In this document: positions 45,212 to 57,046 of the stretch, piece by piece
Layout: each line of letters begins with the position of its first letter
Position numbering within the stretch: the first letter of the stretch is position 1
Assembly: GCA_013141505.1 (NCBI GenBank)
Contig: JABFQX010000008.1
Span: 62,001 to 126,000 of the forward strand
Reading direction: 5' to 3'
Origin: Methyloglobulus sp.
Lineage (GTDB): Bacteria > Pseudomonadota > Gammaproteobacteria > Methylococcales > Methylomonadaceae
Length of the DNA stretch: 64,000 nucleotides
The notes under the pieces: generated by a model
The model's database searches: none
Told to the model about the DNA's origin: nothing
Seen by the model: the letters and a program-made list of their open reading frames with translations, nothing else
Translations under genes and position numbers: made by a program

Positions 45212-45952
45212 CTACTGTTTCCAAACACACAAGCCACCCGCTTTTTCAACCGCAGACAATCGTTGTTGATGCTCAACCAGCTCCTGCTCGTTGCAATAAA
45301 TAATGGTTAACGACGGTCGATTGCTAGCTAATTGCTTGGGCTTATGGATTTTTCCCGATTCCTGTTCAGCTTTTTCGCCTTCATCCAGCAAAGAGAATTG
45401 CCCACCGGTCATCAGCAAAAACACGTCAGCCAGAATTTCGGCATCCAGCAGCGCGCCGTGCAGTTCCCGGTGGCTGTTATCTATAGAATAGCGCTTACAT
45501 AAGGCATCCAGGCTATTGCGTTGTCCGGGATGCTTTTGTCTAGCATAGGCCAAGGTGTCGAAAACAGTACTGAAATCGCGTACCGTGCTAGCTTTGTCGA
45601 TTTTGGATTTATCGGTTAAAAGAGAAAGTTCATAATTGATGAAACCGACATCAAAAGGGGCATTATGGATAACCAATTCAGCATCTTTGATGAAGGCAAT
45701 AAAATCGGCAACGATGTCAGTGAATCGGGGTTTGTCTTCCAAAAACTGACTGGTAATACCGTGCACTTCAATGGCACCGGCATCAATGTCCCTGTCTGGA
45801 TTGATATAGGCGTGAAAGCGGTTGCCGGTGAGCCGACGATTAATCAGTTCGACACAGCCTATTTCTATGATCCTGTGTCCGTCCTGAGGATTAAGTCCCG
45901 TGGTTTCGGTATCAAGTACAACAATTCGATTTGATAATACCGGACTTAACAT
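45212..45952 (-). CDS. dnaQ: DNA polymerase III subunit epsilon
   Basis: This 246-residue proofreading exonuclease has the DEDDh motifs: VVLDTETTGLNPQDGH (Exo I, Asp/Glu ~12-14), HNAPFDVGFINYEL (Exo II, Asp ~100) and HGALLDAEILADVFLLM (Exo III, His/Asp). The C-terminus carries the stretch that binds alpha. It is the natural partner of DnaE encoded at 15-18.5 kb. It lies 33 bases after purA on the same strand. Confidence 0.94.
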   Translation of the reverse strand: MLSPVLSNRIVVLDTETTGLNPQDGHRIIEIGCVELINRRLTGNRFHAYINPDRDIDAGAIEVHGITSQFLEDKPRFTDIVADFIAFIKDAELVIHNAPFDVGFINYELSLLTDKSKIDKASTVRDFSTVFDTLAYARQKHPGQRNSLDALCKRYSIDNSHRELHGALLDAEILADVFLLMTGGQFSLLDEGEKAEQESGKIHKPKQLASNRPSLTIIYCNEQELVEHQQRLSAVEKAGGLCVWKQ

Positions 45953-45985
45953 ACTCAGGCGCTATTTGAACTTTGTGTTAAACAA

Positions 45986-48482
<2,497 letters not shown>

Positions 48483-48498
48483 AATTCTCACTCAAACA

Positions 48499-48524
48499 AA
48501 ACGCCCCACAAGTGGAGCGTTTTT
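48499..48524 (-). terminator. Terminator-like hairpin between hflC and hisZ
   Basis: AACGCTCCAC/TGGGGCGTT with a short loop is followed on the minus strand by TTGTTT; on the plus strand it is followed by TTTTTATTTT. It lies between the hflC stop and the hisZ start. Confidence 0.7.
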
Positions 48525-48614
48525 ATTTTAATTTCTAAAGCCTTATTAAGACGTTTTTAAACGTAAAACTCAGGTTCGAAATAGTTCAACTCAAATAAAT
48601 ATTTTAGCCCGGAT

Positions 48615-49481
48615 TTATTTTCCTGAACCTTGATTTTTGAAATATTTGAAAAAATCTGAATCAGGATCAATCACCATCATACTACCTGAACCAGAAAAAG
48701 TCTTTTTATAGGCATTTAAACTGCGATTGAAAGTGAAAAATTCAGCGTCAGCACCATACGCATTGGCATAAATTTCAGCCGATTTTGCATCGCCTTCACC
48801 GCGTAACTTTTCTGCATCACGGAAAGCATTAGCCAAAGTCACTACGCGTTGTCTATCTGCATCGGCACGAATTTTTTCGGCCGCTTCTGATCCTTGCGAA
48901 CGAAACTCCCGCGCAACGCGTTCACGTTCTGCTTCCATTCTCCTGAATACAGAACTGCTGACTTCTTCTGGTAAATCAATACGTTTAACCCTAACATCAA
49001 TAATCTCTAAACCCAAGTTTGATGCCAGTGGTTTGGAGTTTTTGATAAGAATTTCCCGTATCGCTTCGCGGTCGGTCGATACTAACTGCTTAATATTACG
49101 CTTACCAAATTCACCTCGAAAAGCATCTTTGATAATTTGATCCAACCGTAAATTTGCCTGACTGATATCACCGGAAACAACCGTATAAAATTTGTTAACA
49201 TCGCCGATACGCCATTTAACAAATGAATCAACAATCACGTTTTTCTTTTCTGCTGTCAAAAAACGCTCAGGCTTTGAGTCCATCGTCTGAATTCGGGCAT
49301 CAAATTTCTTGATATTGTTTACGAACGGCCATTTGAAGTGCAGCCCTGGTTCGTAATCAGATTTTTGGATTTGACCTAATTGAAATTTAATGGCTTTTTC
49401 TGTTTGATCAACTGTAAAAACGCACATCATCCCAAGGATTATGAGTGCACCTACACCAAGTATTATTTTATTCTGTAACAT
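48615..49481 (-). CDS. hflC: Membrane protease modulator HflC
   Basis: This 288-residue SPFH-domain protein has one N-terminal transmembrane helix (~5-24). TDREAIREILIKN and the VKRIDLPEEVSSSVFRRMEAER helix, then the GDAKSAEIYANAYG region, are typical of HflC. With HflK it forms a cage around FtsH in the inner membrane. Its start overlaps the hflK stop (TAATG), so the two are translationally coupled. The length is somewhat shorter than E. coli HflC (334). Confidence 0.95.
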   Translation of the reverse strand: MLQNKIILGVGALIILGMMCVFTVDQTEKAIKFQLGQIQKSDYEPGLHFKWPFVNNIKKFDARIQTMDSKPERFLTAEKKNVIVDSFVKWRIGDVNKFYTVVSGDISQANLRLDQIIKDAFRGEFGKRNIKQLVSTDREAIREILIKNSKPLASNLGLEIIDVRVKRIDLPEEVSSSVFRRMEAERERVAREFRSQGSEAAEKIRADADRQRVVTLANAFRDAEKLRGEGDAKSAEIYANAYGADAEFFTFNRSLNAYKKTFSGSGSMMVIDPDSDFFKYFKNQGSGK

Positions 49482-50749
49482 TAGCGTCCCCTTGCATCAC
49501 GTTCACGACCACGAACAGACGGCCTGTCAATTATTTGCTGTTGTTGCTCTTCCTGGATAACGACTGGACTGTGTTTAGGTGACCGACGATCTATTTCCGG
49601 TTGGGAAGCAACTTCGTCTACTTGCGTTTGGGCGGTAGTCTGTTTTTGTTGGATCATCTTGTCCAACGGCAAATACATCATATTGTTGCCGCCCTTGACA
49701 TCGATCATCACCGGGTTTGTTTCGGATAACACGGTTTCCATAGACTCGATGTACAACCGCTTTCTGGTCACTTCAGGGGCTTTTCTATATTCCGTGAGTA
49801 ATTGGGTGAAGCGGCTGGTTTCACCTTGTGCTTGGGCAATTACTTGCTCTTTGTAGCCTTCGGCTTCTTGTAATTTTCTGGCGGCAGCACCTCGTGCCTT
49901 AGGCACGACATCATTAGAATAGGCTTCAGCTTCATTGATAAAGCGTTGTTGATCTTCTCTCGCTTTAATAGCGTCCTCAAAAGCGTTTTGGACTTGCTCA
50001 GGAGGCTGCGCGTCTTGTAAATTCACACTCGCTATTTGCAGGCCGGAGTTGTATGAATCCATTGTTGCCTGAATTTCTTTTTTAGCCTGGGCAACAACTT
50101 CGCTTCGGCCTTCAGTCAACACAAAGTCCATATTGCTGCCACCTATAACCCCACGCAACGCACTTTCGGTAACTTGCTTTAAAGTCGCTTCTGGCTCGGC
50201 TAGATTAAAAAGAAACGCTTTTGCATCTTTAACTTGATATTGCACAGCGAGCTGGACATCGACGTAATTCTCATCCTTAGTGAGCATCAGAGCTTCTTTG
50301 GGAACGCCAACAGCACCTTGTGCCTGACCACCGTTACCGCCGGATCGATAGCCAACTTCGATATAACGCTGTTGCTGCACATTAACTTTTTCAACTTGCT
50401 CTATTGGCGCAGGAATGTGCCAATTTAACCCAGAATCTGTGGAGCGGGTGTATTGCCCAAAGCGTGTTTCCACGCCTCTCATCCCTTCATCAACCGTGTA
50501 TAAACCGCTGAAAATCCAGATCGCTAAAAACCCTAATGCGATGAAGCCAATGTTTTTCAGGATATTCTGTGTAGAAAAAAGATTTGGGGAATTGCCGCCA
50601 TTACCACCAGAGCCTTTACCACCACCAAAGATATTGCTTAGTTTTTCTTGCAATGACCGTATTGCATCATCCAGATCGGGTGGCCCCTTTTGATCGCCCT
50701 TGCCACTCCAAGGATCTTTCTTATCACCACCTGGCTCATTCCACGACAT
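49481..50749 (-). CDS. hflK: Membrane protease modulator HflK
   Basis: This 422-residue SPFH protein has a glycine-rich cytoplasmic N-terminus (MSWNEPGGDKKDPW), a transmembrane helix near 67-85 and the periplasmic SPFH domain (YTVDEGMRGVETRFGQY, VNLQDAQPPEQVQNAFEDA), then the helical EAEAYSNDVVPKARGAA part and a Gln-rich basic tail. GGAG lies 7 bases before the ATG. It is the first gene of the hflKC pair and follows hflX on the same strand. Confidence 0.96.
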   Translation of the reverse strand: MSWNEPGGDKKDPWSGKGDQKGPPDLDDAIRSLQEKLSNIFGGGKGSGGNGGNSPNLFSTQNILKNIGFIALGFLAIWIFSGLYTVDEGMRGVETRFGQYTRSTDSGLNWHIPAPIEQVEKVNVQQQRYIEVGYRSGGNGGQAQGAVGVPKEALMLTKDENYVDVQLAVQYQVKDAKAFLFNLAEPEATLKQVTESALRGVIGGSNMDFVLTEGRSEVVAQAKKEIQATMDSYNSGLQIASVNLQDAQPPEQVQNAFEDAIKAREDQQRFINEAEAYSNDVVPKARGAAARKLQEAEGYKEQVIAQAQGETSRFTQLLTEYRKAPEVTRKRLYIESMETVLSETNPVMIDVKGGNNMMYLPLDKMIQQKQTTAQTQVDEVASQPEIDRRSPKHSPVVIQEEQQQQIIDRPSVRGRERDARGR

Positions 50750-50949
50750 ATTTGTACTCCATATTGGATTATTTATTGGCTATCTTCGGGGATGTTTCAG
50801 TATTAGCACTTTGATAACATCGAGATGTCTTACCGACCTAATCGCGTATTGTATCGTAGTTAACCGGAATTTCATTAGCAAAGTTCCCGAAAAACTCAAC
50901 TAGCGATATTGGTTGCAATTAATGATTTCCTGATGTCTTGGGCTAATAA

Positions 50950-52215
50950 CTACACTAACTCTTCTGTTTCGATTGTATTTAACAACCCTAGGTATTTGTT
51001 ATCTATCTCAATTATCAAATCGCTACCGCCCGAATCGTTAATATGCTCGTCTATAATTTTTGCGCAAGTAAATAATTTGGCTCTCAATTCGCCTTGATCG
51101 GGTCTTAGATAACATTTTAGGCGATTTTTTGCGCTCGAACACAGCTCGGCCAAGACCTTGAGCAATAGATCAATACCAATATCGGTCTCAGCTGATATCC
51201 AGACCCGAACCGGTTCACCCATCGCATCCCTATCGATTCTGGCATGGCCTTCCGGCAACAAATCTACTTTATTAAACACTTCAATACATTTAATTTTATC
51301 CGCGCCTATGTCGCCCAAAACCTGATTGACTTCTTTAATGATGCCATCCCTGTTTTCAGAGTTCACGTCGATAACATGCAGCAATAAATCTGCTTCACTG
51401 GCTTCCTGCAAGGTCGATTTGAATGAAGCCACTAACTCATGCGGCAAATGGCGAATAAACCCCACCGTATCAGCGAGAACGACATTAGTGTTGTTGGGAA
51501 GACGACATTCGCGCAATGTAGGATCAAGAGTAGCGAATAATTGGTCAGCCGCGTAGGCAGATGCACCAGTCAAGCGGTTGAATAAAGTGGATTTACCGGC
51601 ATTGGTGTAGCCCACCAAGGATACCGACAGGATTTCGGATTTCTTTCTTTTGCTACGGCCTTGATGACGTTGTTTGTCGACCTTTTCAAGGCGCTTTTGT
51701 ATTTGTTTGATGCGAACCGCGATTAAACGTCGGTCAGTTTCCAACTGAGTTTCACCAGGGCCGCGCATGCCAATACCACCTTTTTGCCGCTCTAAGTGAG
51801 TCCAGCCACGCACCAAGCGAGTAGACAAATGCTTCAATTGCGCCAATTCAACTTGCAGTTTACCTTCAAATGACTGCGCCCTCTGGGCAAAAATATCCAG
51901 GATGAGACCATTTCTGTCAACCACCCTGACCCCCAAAAAGCCTTCAAGATTGCGCTCTTGGCTGGGAGATAAGGCATGATTAAATAATACGATATCAGCA
52001 GAATGTGCTTCGACAGCACTTTTAATCTCGTCCAGTTTGCCCGTACCGACAAAATATTTGGCATCTGGGCTTTTTCGACTACCTGTGACTACATGAACTG
52101 GATTTGTCCCTGCCGATTTTGCCAGCTCTTCAAGTTCCAGCAAATCTTCATGATGGGCTTTGAGAGTTAAATGAACAAGAATAGCGCGTTCGCCCGAATC
52201 CGGACGGTCAAACAA
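50950..52215 (-). CDS. hflX: Ribosome-associated GTPase HflX
   Basis: This 421-residue GTPase rescues or splits ribosomes under stress. The N-terminal HflX domain (MFDRPDSGERAILVHLTL, RNGLILDIFAQRAQS) precedes a helical linker with GMRGPGETQLETDRR and the G domain with G1 VGYTNAGKSTLFN, G3 DTVGFIRHLP and G4 FNKVDLL. Translation begins at TTG, 7 bases after GAGG; the family-wide start MFDR supports it. It lies 68 bases after hfq on the same strand. Confidence 0.95.
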   Translation of the reverse strand: MFDRPDSGERAILVHLTLKAHHEDLLELEELAKSAGTNPVHVVTGSRKSPDAKYFVGTGKLDEIKSAVEAHSADIVLFNHALSPSQERNLEGFLGVRVVDRNGLILDIFAQRAQSFEGKLQVELAQLKHLSTRLVRGWTHLERQKGGIGMRGPGETQLETDRRLIAVRIKQIQKRLEKVDKQRHQGRSKRKKSEILSVSLVGYTNAGKSTLFNRLTGASAYAADQLFATLDPTLRECRLPNNTNVVLADTVGFIRHLPHELVASFKSTLQEASEADLLLHVIDVNSENRDGIIKEVNQVLGDIGADKIKCIEVFNKVDLLPEGHARIDRDAMGEPVRVWISAETDIGIDLLLKVLAELCSSAKNRLKCYLRPDQGELRAKLFTCAKIIDEHINDSGGSDLIIEIDNKYLGLLNTIETEELV

Positions 52216-52282
52216 ACAAATACCTCATCGAACTCCCTGCAAAGATGTCAATTTTTAAAATCAGCAAGACGCGCTAACAACA

Positions 52283-52522
52283 TTACTCTTCAGATGTCTC
52301 TTCATCCCTGATTAGCCTGACGGTTTTGCCTGGGACTATGGTTGAGATGGCATGTTTGTAAACCATCTGGCTGACGGTATTTTTTAGCATGATGACATAC
52401 TGGTCGAATGAATCCACTTTGCCTTGCAGCTTGATTCCATTGACGAGGAATATTGATACAGGCGTATGTTCCTTTCTCAGCGCATTGAGAAAGTTATCCT
52501 GTAAATTTTGACCTTTCGACAT
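52283..52522 (-). CDS. hfq: RNA chaperone Hfq
   Basis: This 79-residue protein forms a hexameric ring that pairs small RNAs with mRNAs. Sm1 ([23 protein letters not shown]) and Sm2 ([10 protein letters not shown]) motifs are intact, and the proximal-site Gln and KH residues are present. The C-terminal tail is short compared with E. coli (102 residues). A strong AGGAGA site precedes the ATG. It heads the hfq-hflX-hflKC order. Confidence 0.97.
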   Translation of the reverse strand: MSKGQNLQDNFLNALRKEHTPVSIFLVNGIKLQGKVDSFDQYVIMLKNTVSQMVYKHAISTIVPGKTVRLIRDEETSEE

Positions 52523-52739
52523 CCGATTTCTCCTTATATTTATTTTTAGTAGTTAGCAAACAAGTATTCATATTGAAGTCACTGGTTTTATATTTGTTGG
52601 GAACATCATTTTGAAAACTGATTGTTCCAGTAATAACCGACCGCGACCAGCAAAGAACAAAACTGGGCAAAAAACTTGATTGCGGATTCATGCCAAAGTT
52701 CAATTTTGAAATCATTTATTGCAATAACGAAGTTAATTT

Positions 52740-53516
52740 TTACCCTCTTTGCAGAAAATTTTCAACAACTTCTGTAAAAACGTCCGGTCGTTGGGCATGA
52801 ACCCAATGCCCAGCCTGGGCAATCGTTATAAACTCGGCAGCAGGAAACAATCCTGTAATATCTGCTGGCACAACATATTTGGAGTGTTCACCAGCAACAA
52901 ATAAGGTTTTGCCATTATAAGCAACCAAGTTCACTGCATTGGGAAATGCAGCGATATTAGGTGCCGTCAGCAAAAAAACCTCAAGATCCACGCGCCAATT
53001 ATAGCAGCCATTGGCGAAGATTAAATTTTGCAATAGAAACTGACGATAATCAGCTTCTGGTATAGCGTTGGCCAGTAAAGTATCTGCCTGCTTACGGTTA
53101 TGTACGTCAGTCAAGGGCAAATCTATTAGTGCCTGGATAATCGTGTTAAAACTGTGGGTATAACTTTTCGGAGCAATATCGACCACAATCAGCTTGTTCA
53201 TACGCTCAGCATGATTCAACGCCAGCCACATAGCAATTTTGCCGCCCATACTATGACCAAGTACATGCGCTGTATGTAGATTTTGGGCATCTAAAAACCG
53301 CAAAACATCCGCTGCCATCGCCGGGTAATCCATTGTCCCATGATGCGGCGATGCGCCATGATTGCGTATATCTAAAACATAAACATGGAATGTTGCAGAA
53401 AGGTTCTCTGCGATTTTGCGCCAGTTACGTGATGAGGCGAAGAAACCATGCAGGATCAGCAGTGAGGCTTTATTCCCCGGACCTAATTCCTCAAATGCTA
53501 AGTCAACAGTTTCCAT
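52740..53516 (-). CDS. Alpha/beta hydrolase, YbfF-type esterase
   Basis: This 258-residue hydrolase has the oxyanion strand LLILHGFFASSRNW (~19-32), nucleophile elbow VLGHSMGGKIAMW (Ser about 94) and the C-terminal histidine in IAQAGHWVHAQRP. The acid is likely the Asp or Glu before the last strand. It closely follows the E. coli YbfF pattern (DIRNHGASPH, MDYPAMAADVLRFLD). The substrate is unknown; YbfF acts on short acyl esters. Confidence 0.9.
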   Translation of the reverse strand: METVDLAFEELGPGNKASLLILHGFFASSRNWRKIAENLSATFHVYVLDIRNHGASPHHGTMDYPAMAADVLRFLDAQNLHTAHVLGHSMGGKIAMWLALNHAERMNKLIVVDIAPKSYTHSFNTIIQALIDLPLTDVHNRKQADTLLANAIPEADYRQFLLQNLIFANGCYNWRVDLEVFLLTAPNIAAFPNAVNLVAYNGKTLFVAGEHSKYVVPADITGLFPAAEFITIAQAGHWVHAQRPDVFTEVVENFLQRG

Positions 53517-53579
53517 CTAGCCAAGAATCTAACCACGAAATTCAAAAACAGTTGCTTGTAGGTATAAAAATTCAGGTAT

Positions 53580-53612
53580 AAAAAAGGCTGTCGTAATGAC
53601 AGCCTTTATAAT
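53580..53612 (-). terminator. Terminator of the tRNA-Ala/tRNA-Glu unit
   Basis: The stem AAAGGCTGTC/GACAGCCTTT with a 5-base loop is followed on the minus strand by TTTTTTAT, directly after tRNA-Glu. Confidence 0.9.
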
Positions 53613-53613
53613 G

Positions 53614-53689
53614 TGGCGTCCCCAAGGGGGTTCGAACCCCTGTTACCGCCGTGAAAGGGCAGTGTCCTAGGCCGCTAGACGATGGGGAC
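53614..53689 (-). tRNA. tRNA-Glu (TTC)
   Basis: This is a 76-base cloverleaf starting GTCCCCATCGTCTAG with anticodon TTC in CCCTTTCACGG and an encoded CCA. It lies 28 bases after tRNA-Ala in the same transcript. Confidence 0.97.
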
Positions 53690-53717
53690 TAAAAATTGCT
53701 TAGTCTTTTCTAGTTTT

Positions 53718-53793
<76 letters not shown>

Positions 53794-53840
53794 TCAACTG
53801 AGACCCGGCATTGTACAACAATTACACGATATGTCCAGCA

Positions 53841-55244
53841 TTAATTTGAATGCTTGATGTAGTTTATGGCTTTTTGTAATCTTGCCAAGGTCACTTTTTT
53901 ACCAACCAATTCCAGAGTTATGTCAATGGCTGGGGAAACGGCTGATCCGCAAACCGCGACGCGCAAAGGTTGGGCAACTTTACCCAAACCCACTGCCATT
54001 TTTTCCGCCAAGTTGTGTACGGTTGCATGTAATGGCTCACGCTCCCAGGTCTGCAACTGCGAAAATTCGTCATGAAGGTTCGACAACACCAAATCAGAAC
54101 CTGCCGTAAAGTTCTTTTTTGCCGCTTTTTCATCGTATCCATCAAAATCTTGATAAAAATAAAGGCTAGCCGCCGCCATTTCGACTAAGGTTTTACAGCG
54201 TTCCCTTTGCGCCAAGACCACGTCGACAAGATCAGGGCCTAGCTCCAAATCAACACCACGTTGCTTCATGTGCCATAGCAAATGCTTGGCTACGTGAGCA
54301 GGGTCAGAATTCATAATGTAATGATGGTTCAGCCACAACAGCTTTTCCATGTTGAAAGCAGAAGCCGATACATTGATGGCTTCCAGGCTAAAATTGGCAA
54401 TCATCTCATCAATAGAAAAAATTTCCTGGTCGCCATGCGACCAACCCAAGCGCACCAGATAATTCAATAGCGCCTCAGGCAAATAACCTTCATCACGGAA
54501 CTGCATAACGCTAACCGCACCATGCCGCTTGGACAACCGCGCACCATCAGAACCCAATATCATCGGCAAATGCGCGTACTTGGGCAATTTTGCACCCAGC
54601 GCATTGAGGATATTGATTTGCCTAGGCGTATTATTGACATGGTCATCACCGCGAACAACATGGGTAATCTGCATATCCATATCATCAACCACCACCGTTA
54701 AGTTATACGTAGGTGAACCATCCGTCCTAGCGATAATAAGATCGTCCAGCTCTTTGTTGGCAACTGTAATATCACCCTTGACCAAATCATGAATGGTAAT
54801 TGCACCGTCCGCAGGATTTTTGAAACGTACCACGAATTCCTTACCGAGCTGCTGCTCAGTCAAATGGCGGCATTTACCGTTATAGCGGGGCTTCTCCTTA
54901 TTTGCCATCTGTTGTTTGCGCAACTGTTCCAATTCATCCTTACTGCAATAGCAACGGTAAGCGTCGCCTTGGTCGATCAACTGTTGGATGACTTCCTTAT
55001 ATCGATCAAAACAGTGCGTTTGATAAAAAGGGCCTTCGTCATAGCTCAAACCCAACCAATCCATGCCTTGCAAAATGGCATCGACCGATTCCTGAGTTGA
55101 ACGCTCAAGGTCGGTATCTTCAATTCGTAAGATAAATTTTCCATTGTGCTTACGGGCATAAAGCCAGGAAAACAGGGCGGTACGGGCACCGCCTACGTGT
55201 AAATAGCCTGTGGGGCTGGGGGCAAATCGGGTTCTTACAGTCAT
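53841..55244 (-). CDS. gltX: Glutamate-tRNA ligase
   Basis: This 467-residue class I synthetase has the HIGH-type motif [15 protein letters not shown] (~8-22), the zinc-region cysteines [10 protein letters not shown] and KCRHL, and the KMSKS-type [10 protein letters not shown] (~237). Anticodon-binding helices form the C-terminus ([17 protein letters not shown]). It is followed by tRNA-Ala and tRNA-Glu genes, so the enzyme and one of its substrates are encoded together. The downstream region past the tRNAs ends in a terminator. Confidence 0.97.
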   Translation of the reverse strand: MTVRTRFAPSPTGYLHVGGARTALFSWLYARKHNGKFILRIEDTDLERSTQESVDAILQGMDWLGLSYDEGPFYQTHCFDRYKEVIQQLIDQGDAYRCYCSKDELEQLRKQQMANKEKPRYNGKCRHLTEQQLGKEFVVRFKNPADGAITIHDLVKGDITVANKELDDLIIARTDGSPTYNLTVVVDDMDMQITHVVRGDDHVNNTPRQINILNALGAKLPKYAHLPMILGSDGARLSKRHGAVSVMQFRDEGYLPEALLNYLVRLGWSHGDQEIFSIDEMIANFSLEAINVSASAFNMEKLLWLNHHYIMNSDPAHVAKHLLWHMKQRGVDLELGPDLVDVVLAQRERCKTLVEMAAASLYFYQDFDGYDEKAAKKNFTAGSDLVLSNLHDEFSQLQTWEREPLHATVHNLAEKMAVGLGKVAQPLRVAVCGSAVSPAIDITLELVGKKVTLARLQKAINYIKHSN

Positions 55245-55387
55245 TTATTCTATTTTTTCTAAATGTAGTTAAATACAGGAATACTGATCAAAGTAAAGTA
55301 CGCCGTTAGTCTTTATAACCAAGGGTCACAAGTACCCTTCGGATGCCGATCCTGTACCACAGGCACTTCCTTTGGTCGTCGAAGGAC

Positions 55388-55675
55388 TTAGTCAGAACCA
55401 CCTATGCCATGTTCCGTCAGCCGTCCCTCTACATACTTGTGCAAAAGGCTGGAAATAAGCGTCTGATAAGGCAAGCCTTCACTCAAGGCGCGTTTTTGGA
55501 GCAACCGTAAATCTTTGGATGAAATACGAATATTGATCCGGCTATCTTTTTGAAATGTCCCTGCCGCATAGCCTTTGTGCCGTTCAAGCTCGGACTTAAG
55601 GCCTGGAACTCGCGTGAGAATACCAGTATCAAAGTCATCTAACAGTGCTTGCTCTTCAGGATCAAGTTTTTTCAT
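55388..55675 (-). CDS. brnA: BrnA-type antitoxin
   Basis: This 95-residue protein starts at the ATG 7 bases after TAGGTG; an upstream GTG is open. The C-terminal half has a ribbon-helix-helix pattern (SRINIRISSKDLRLLQKRALSEGLPYQTLISSLLHKYVE) that binds DNA and autoregulates. The N-terminal half would bind the toxin. Its start overlaps the end of the toxin gene by 14 bases, giving the brnT-brnA order usual for this type II module. Confidence 0.85.
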   Translation of the reverse strand: MKKLDPEEQALLDDFDTGILTRVPGLKSELERHKGYAAGTFQKDSRINIRISSKDLRLLQKRALSEGLPYQTLISSLLHKYVEGRLTEHGIGGSD

Positions 55676-55949
55676 TGTGATCACCTACATAAAGTTTTGT
55701 GGCTTTGCGGCTGGGGATGATGGTTTTTAGAAAAATTTCCACGTCCGATTCAACGAACGGCACCAAATAGGCATAGCCCTCTATCAGAACAACCGAGATT
55801 TTTTGGTTTGGATAACGCTTCTTGTTGGGATGTTCCAAGACATCAACCTCATCACCCGCCTCAATGTGAAACACCACGTCCTCAAAGCCAATGCCACGCT
55901 CTTTTTTGAGCATCTTGTTCTTTTCAGGATTCCAAGTGTAGTGCTTCAT
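55662..55949 (-). CDS. brnT: BrnT-type toxin
   Basis: This protein of about 95 residues starts at MKHYTWNPEKN; longer upstream codons are unlike the family. YTWNPEKNKMLKKERGIGFEDVV matches the BrnT opening (WD..K...N..KHG..F..A). The central strand KISVVLIEGYAYLVPFV and the RKATKLY end follow. BrnT is a RelE-like ribonuclease that arrests translation. The pair lies at the left edge of the AT-rich island between gltX and serS. Confidence 0.85.
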   Translation of the reverse strand: MKHYTWNPEKNKMLKKERGIGFEDVVFHIEAGDEVDVLEHPNKKRYPNQKISVVLIEGYAYLVPFVESDVEIFLKTIIPSRKATKLYVGDHNEKT

Positions 55950-56214
55950 GCGGAGAATAATAGCATACGATGTGTGCTTTGTGTATTCAACCAAAACAGG
56001 AAAGTAGGTTGTGGGGAACTTGTGAACCCCAACAAATATAATGGTCGGCATCACGTTGGGGTTCGTACCTCACCACCAACCTACAAATACCCAACATACG
56101 GGATTCGCTTTAATTCAATTTATACGTATACCATCGTACGAAATTTACCAGTCAGTCACATTGTGGTAATTTACCATTTGTGAAGATTTTTTTACAAAAT
56201 TTAAGGATACAACA

Positions 56215-56934
56215 ATGAATATTTCAGGTTTTCAAGAAGATAGTAGTGTTGGATTGAGCAATGACCATAAAACGCTTATTGATAAATATGAAGAAGATTA
56301 TAAATCTGCATTAAAGGCAATAGATTCTGATGTTAAAGAATTGATTGAAAATGGAAAGGAGATGAAGGCTTTATTGCTTTTTAGTGAAAGTTTATCTTCC
56401 ATCGTCAGCACACATGAGTCGTTACATACCTTTTATTCCATCATATACAACCATCAAAGCGTACTGCAACACTTTAAATCTGAAAGGTTAAAACAACTCG
56501 GGCATGAGCCAAAAGCAACATTTGATCTACTAAAAAATGCCAATGCTCCCCAAGAAGAGATTGAAAAACATGTTGTTAGACAATTAGCTATAGCAGGATT
56601 TGCTCCAAAACATTGGTATATAAAGGAAAGAGTGCTTGCAGAAATTGAGTATATGATAGAGGCACTTCGTATTTTGGTTGAGCCGGATTTTATTCCTTTT
56701 GAGGATCAAACTGATGATGATTTAACGAGCAGTCAACCCGAAAGATTTGTGCCATCCTCCGTAAAAATAGCAGTATGGAGGCGAGACAATGGTAAGTGTG
56801 TAGAATGCGGCTCAAACGAAAAGCTAGAATATGACCATATAATTCCAGTTTCAAAAGATGGGTCTAATACGGAGCGAAACATTCAGTTGTTATGCGAGAA
56901 ATGCAATAGAAAAAAGTCAGCAAATATCCAATAG
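56215..56934 (+). CDS. HNH endonuclease
   Basis: This 239-residue protein has a helical N-terminal part (~1-170, KYEEDYKSALKAIDSDVKEL and following) of no family I recognise. A C-terminal HNH domain (~180-239) contains VWRRDNGKCVECGS, LEYDHIIPVSKDGSNTERN (catalytic His/Asn) and LCEKCNRKKS. Zinc would be bound by the two CxxC pairs. It may be a nuclease of a defence system or a free-standing mobile-element gene. Low GC and absence of conserved neighbours suggest acquisition. Confidence 0.85.
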   Translation: MNISGFQEDSSVGLSNDHKTLIDKYEEDYKSALKAIDSDVKELIENGKEMKALLLFSESLSSIVSTHESLHTFYSIIYNHQSVLQHFKSERLKQLGHEPKATFDLLKNANAPQEEIEKHVVRQLAIAGFAPKHWYIKERVLAEIEYMIEALRILVEPDFIPFEDQTDDDLTSSQPERFVPSSVKIAVWRRDNGKCVECGSNEKLEYDHIIPVSKDGSNTERNIQLLCEKCNRKKSANIQ

Positions 56935-57046
56935 CTCATTAAGTTAGTGCTTGTATTCTCACGGTTATGGTAGTCATGTGTTGGGCTTATTTGCACCTTC
57001 TCAACCTGACTGTTCATGTTGATCCAAAAAATATATTCGATGTTAG

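Noticed and set aside
52494-52715. A 73-codon frame upstream of hfq
   Set aside because: It covers the hfq promoter and leader, overlaps the hfq start, and has no recognisable product.
55320-55385. Further decayed copies of the 17-bp unit downstream of gltX
   Set aside because: TACCACAGGCACTT and AAGGGTCACAAGTACCCTT resemble parts of the unit, but the match is too weak to separate from chance.
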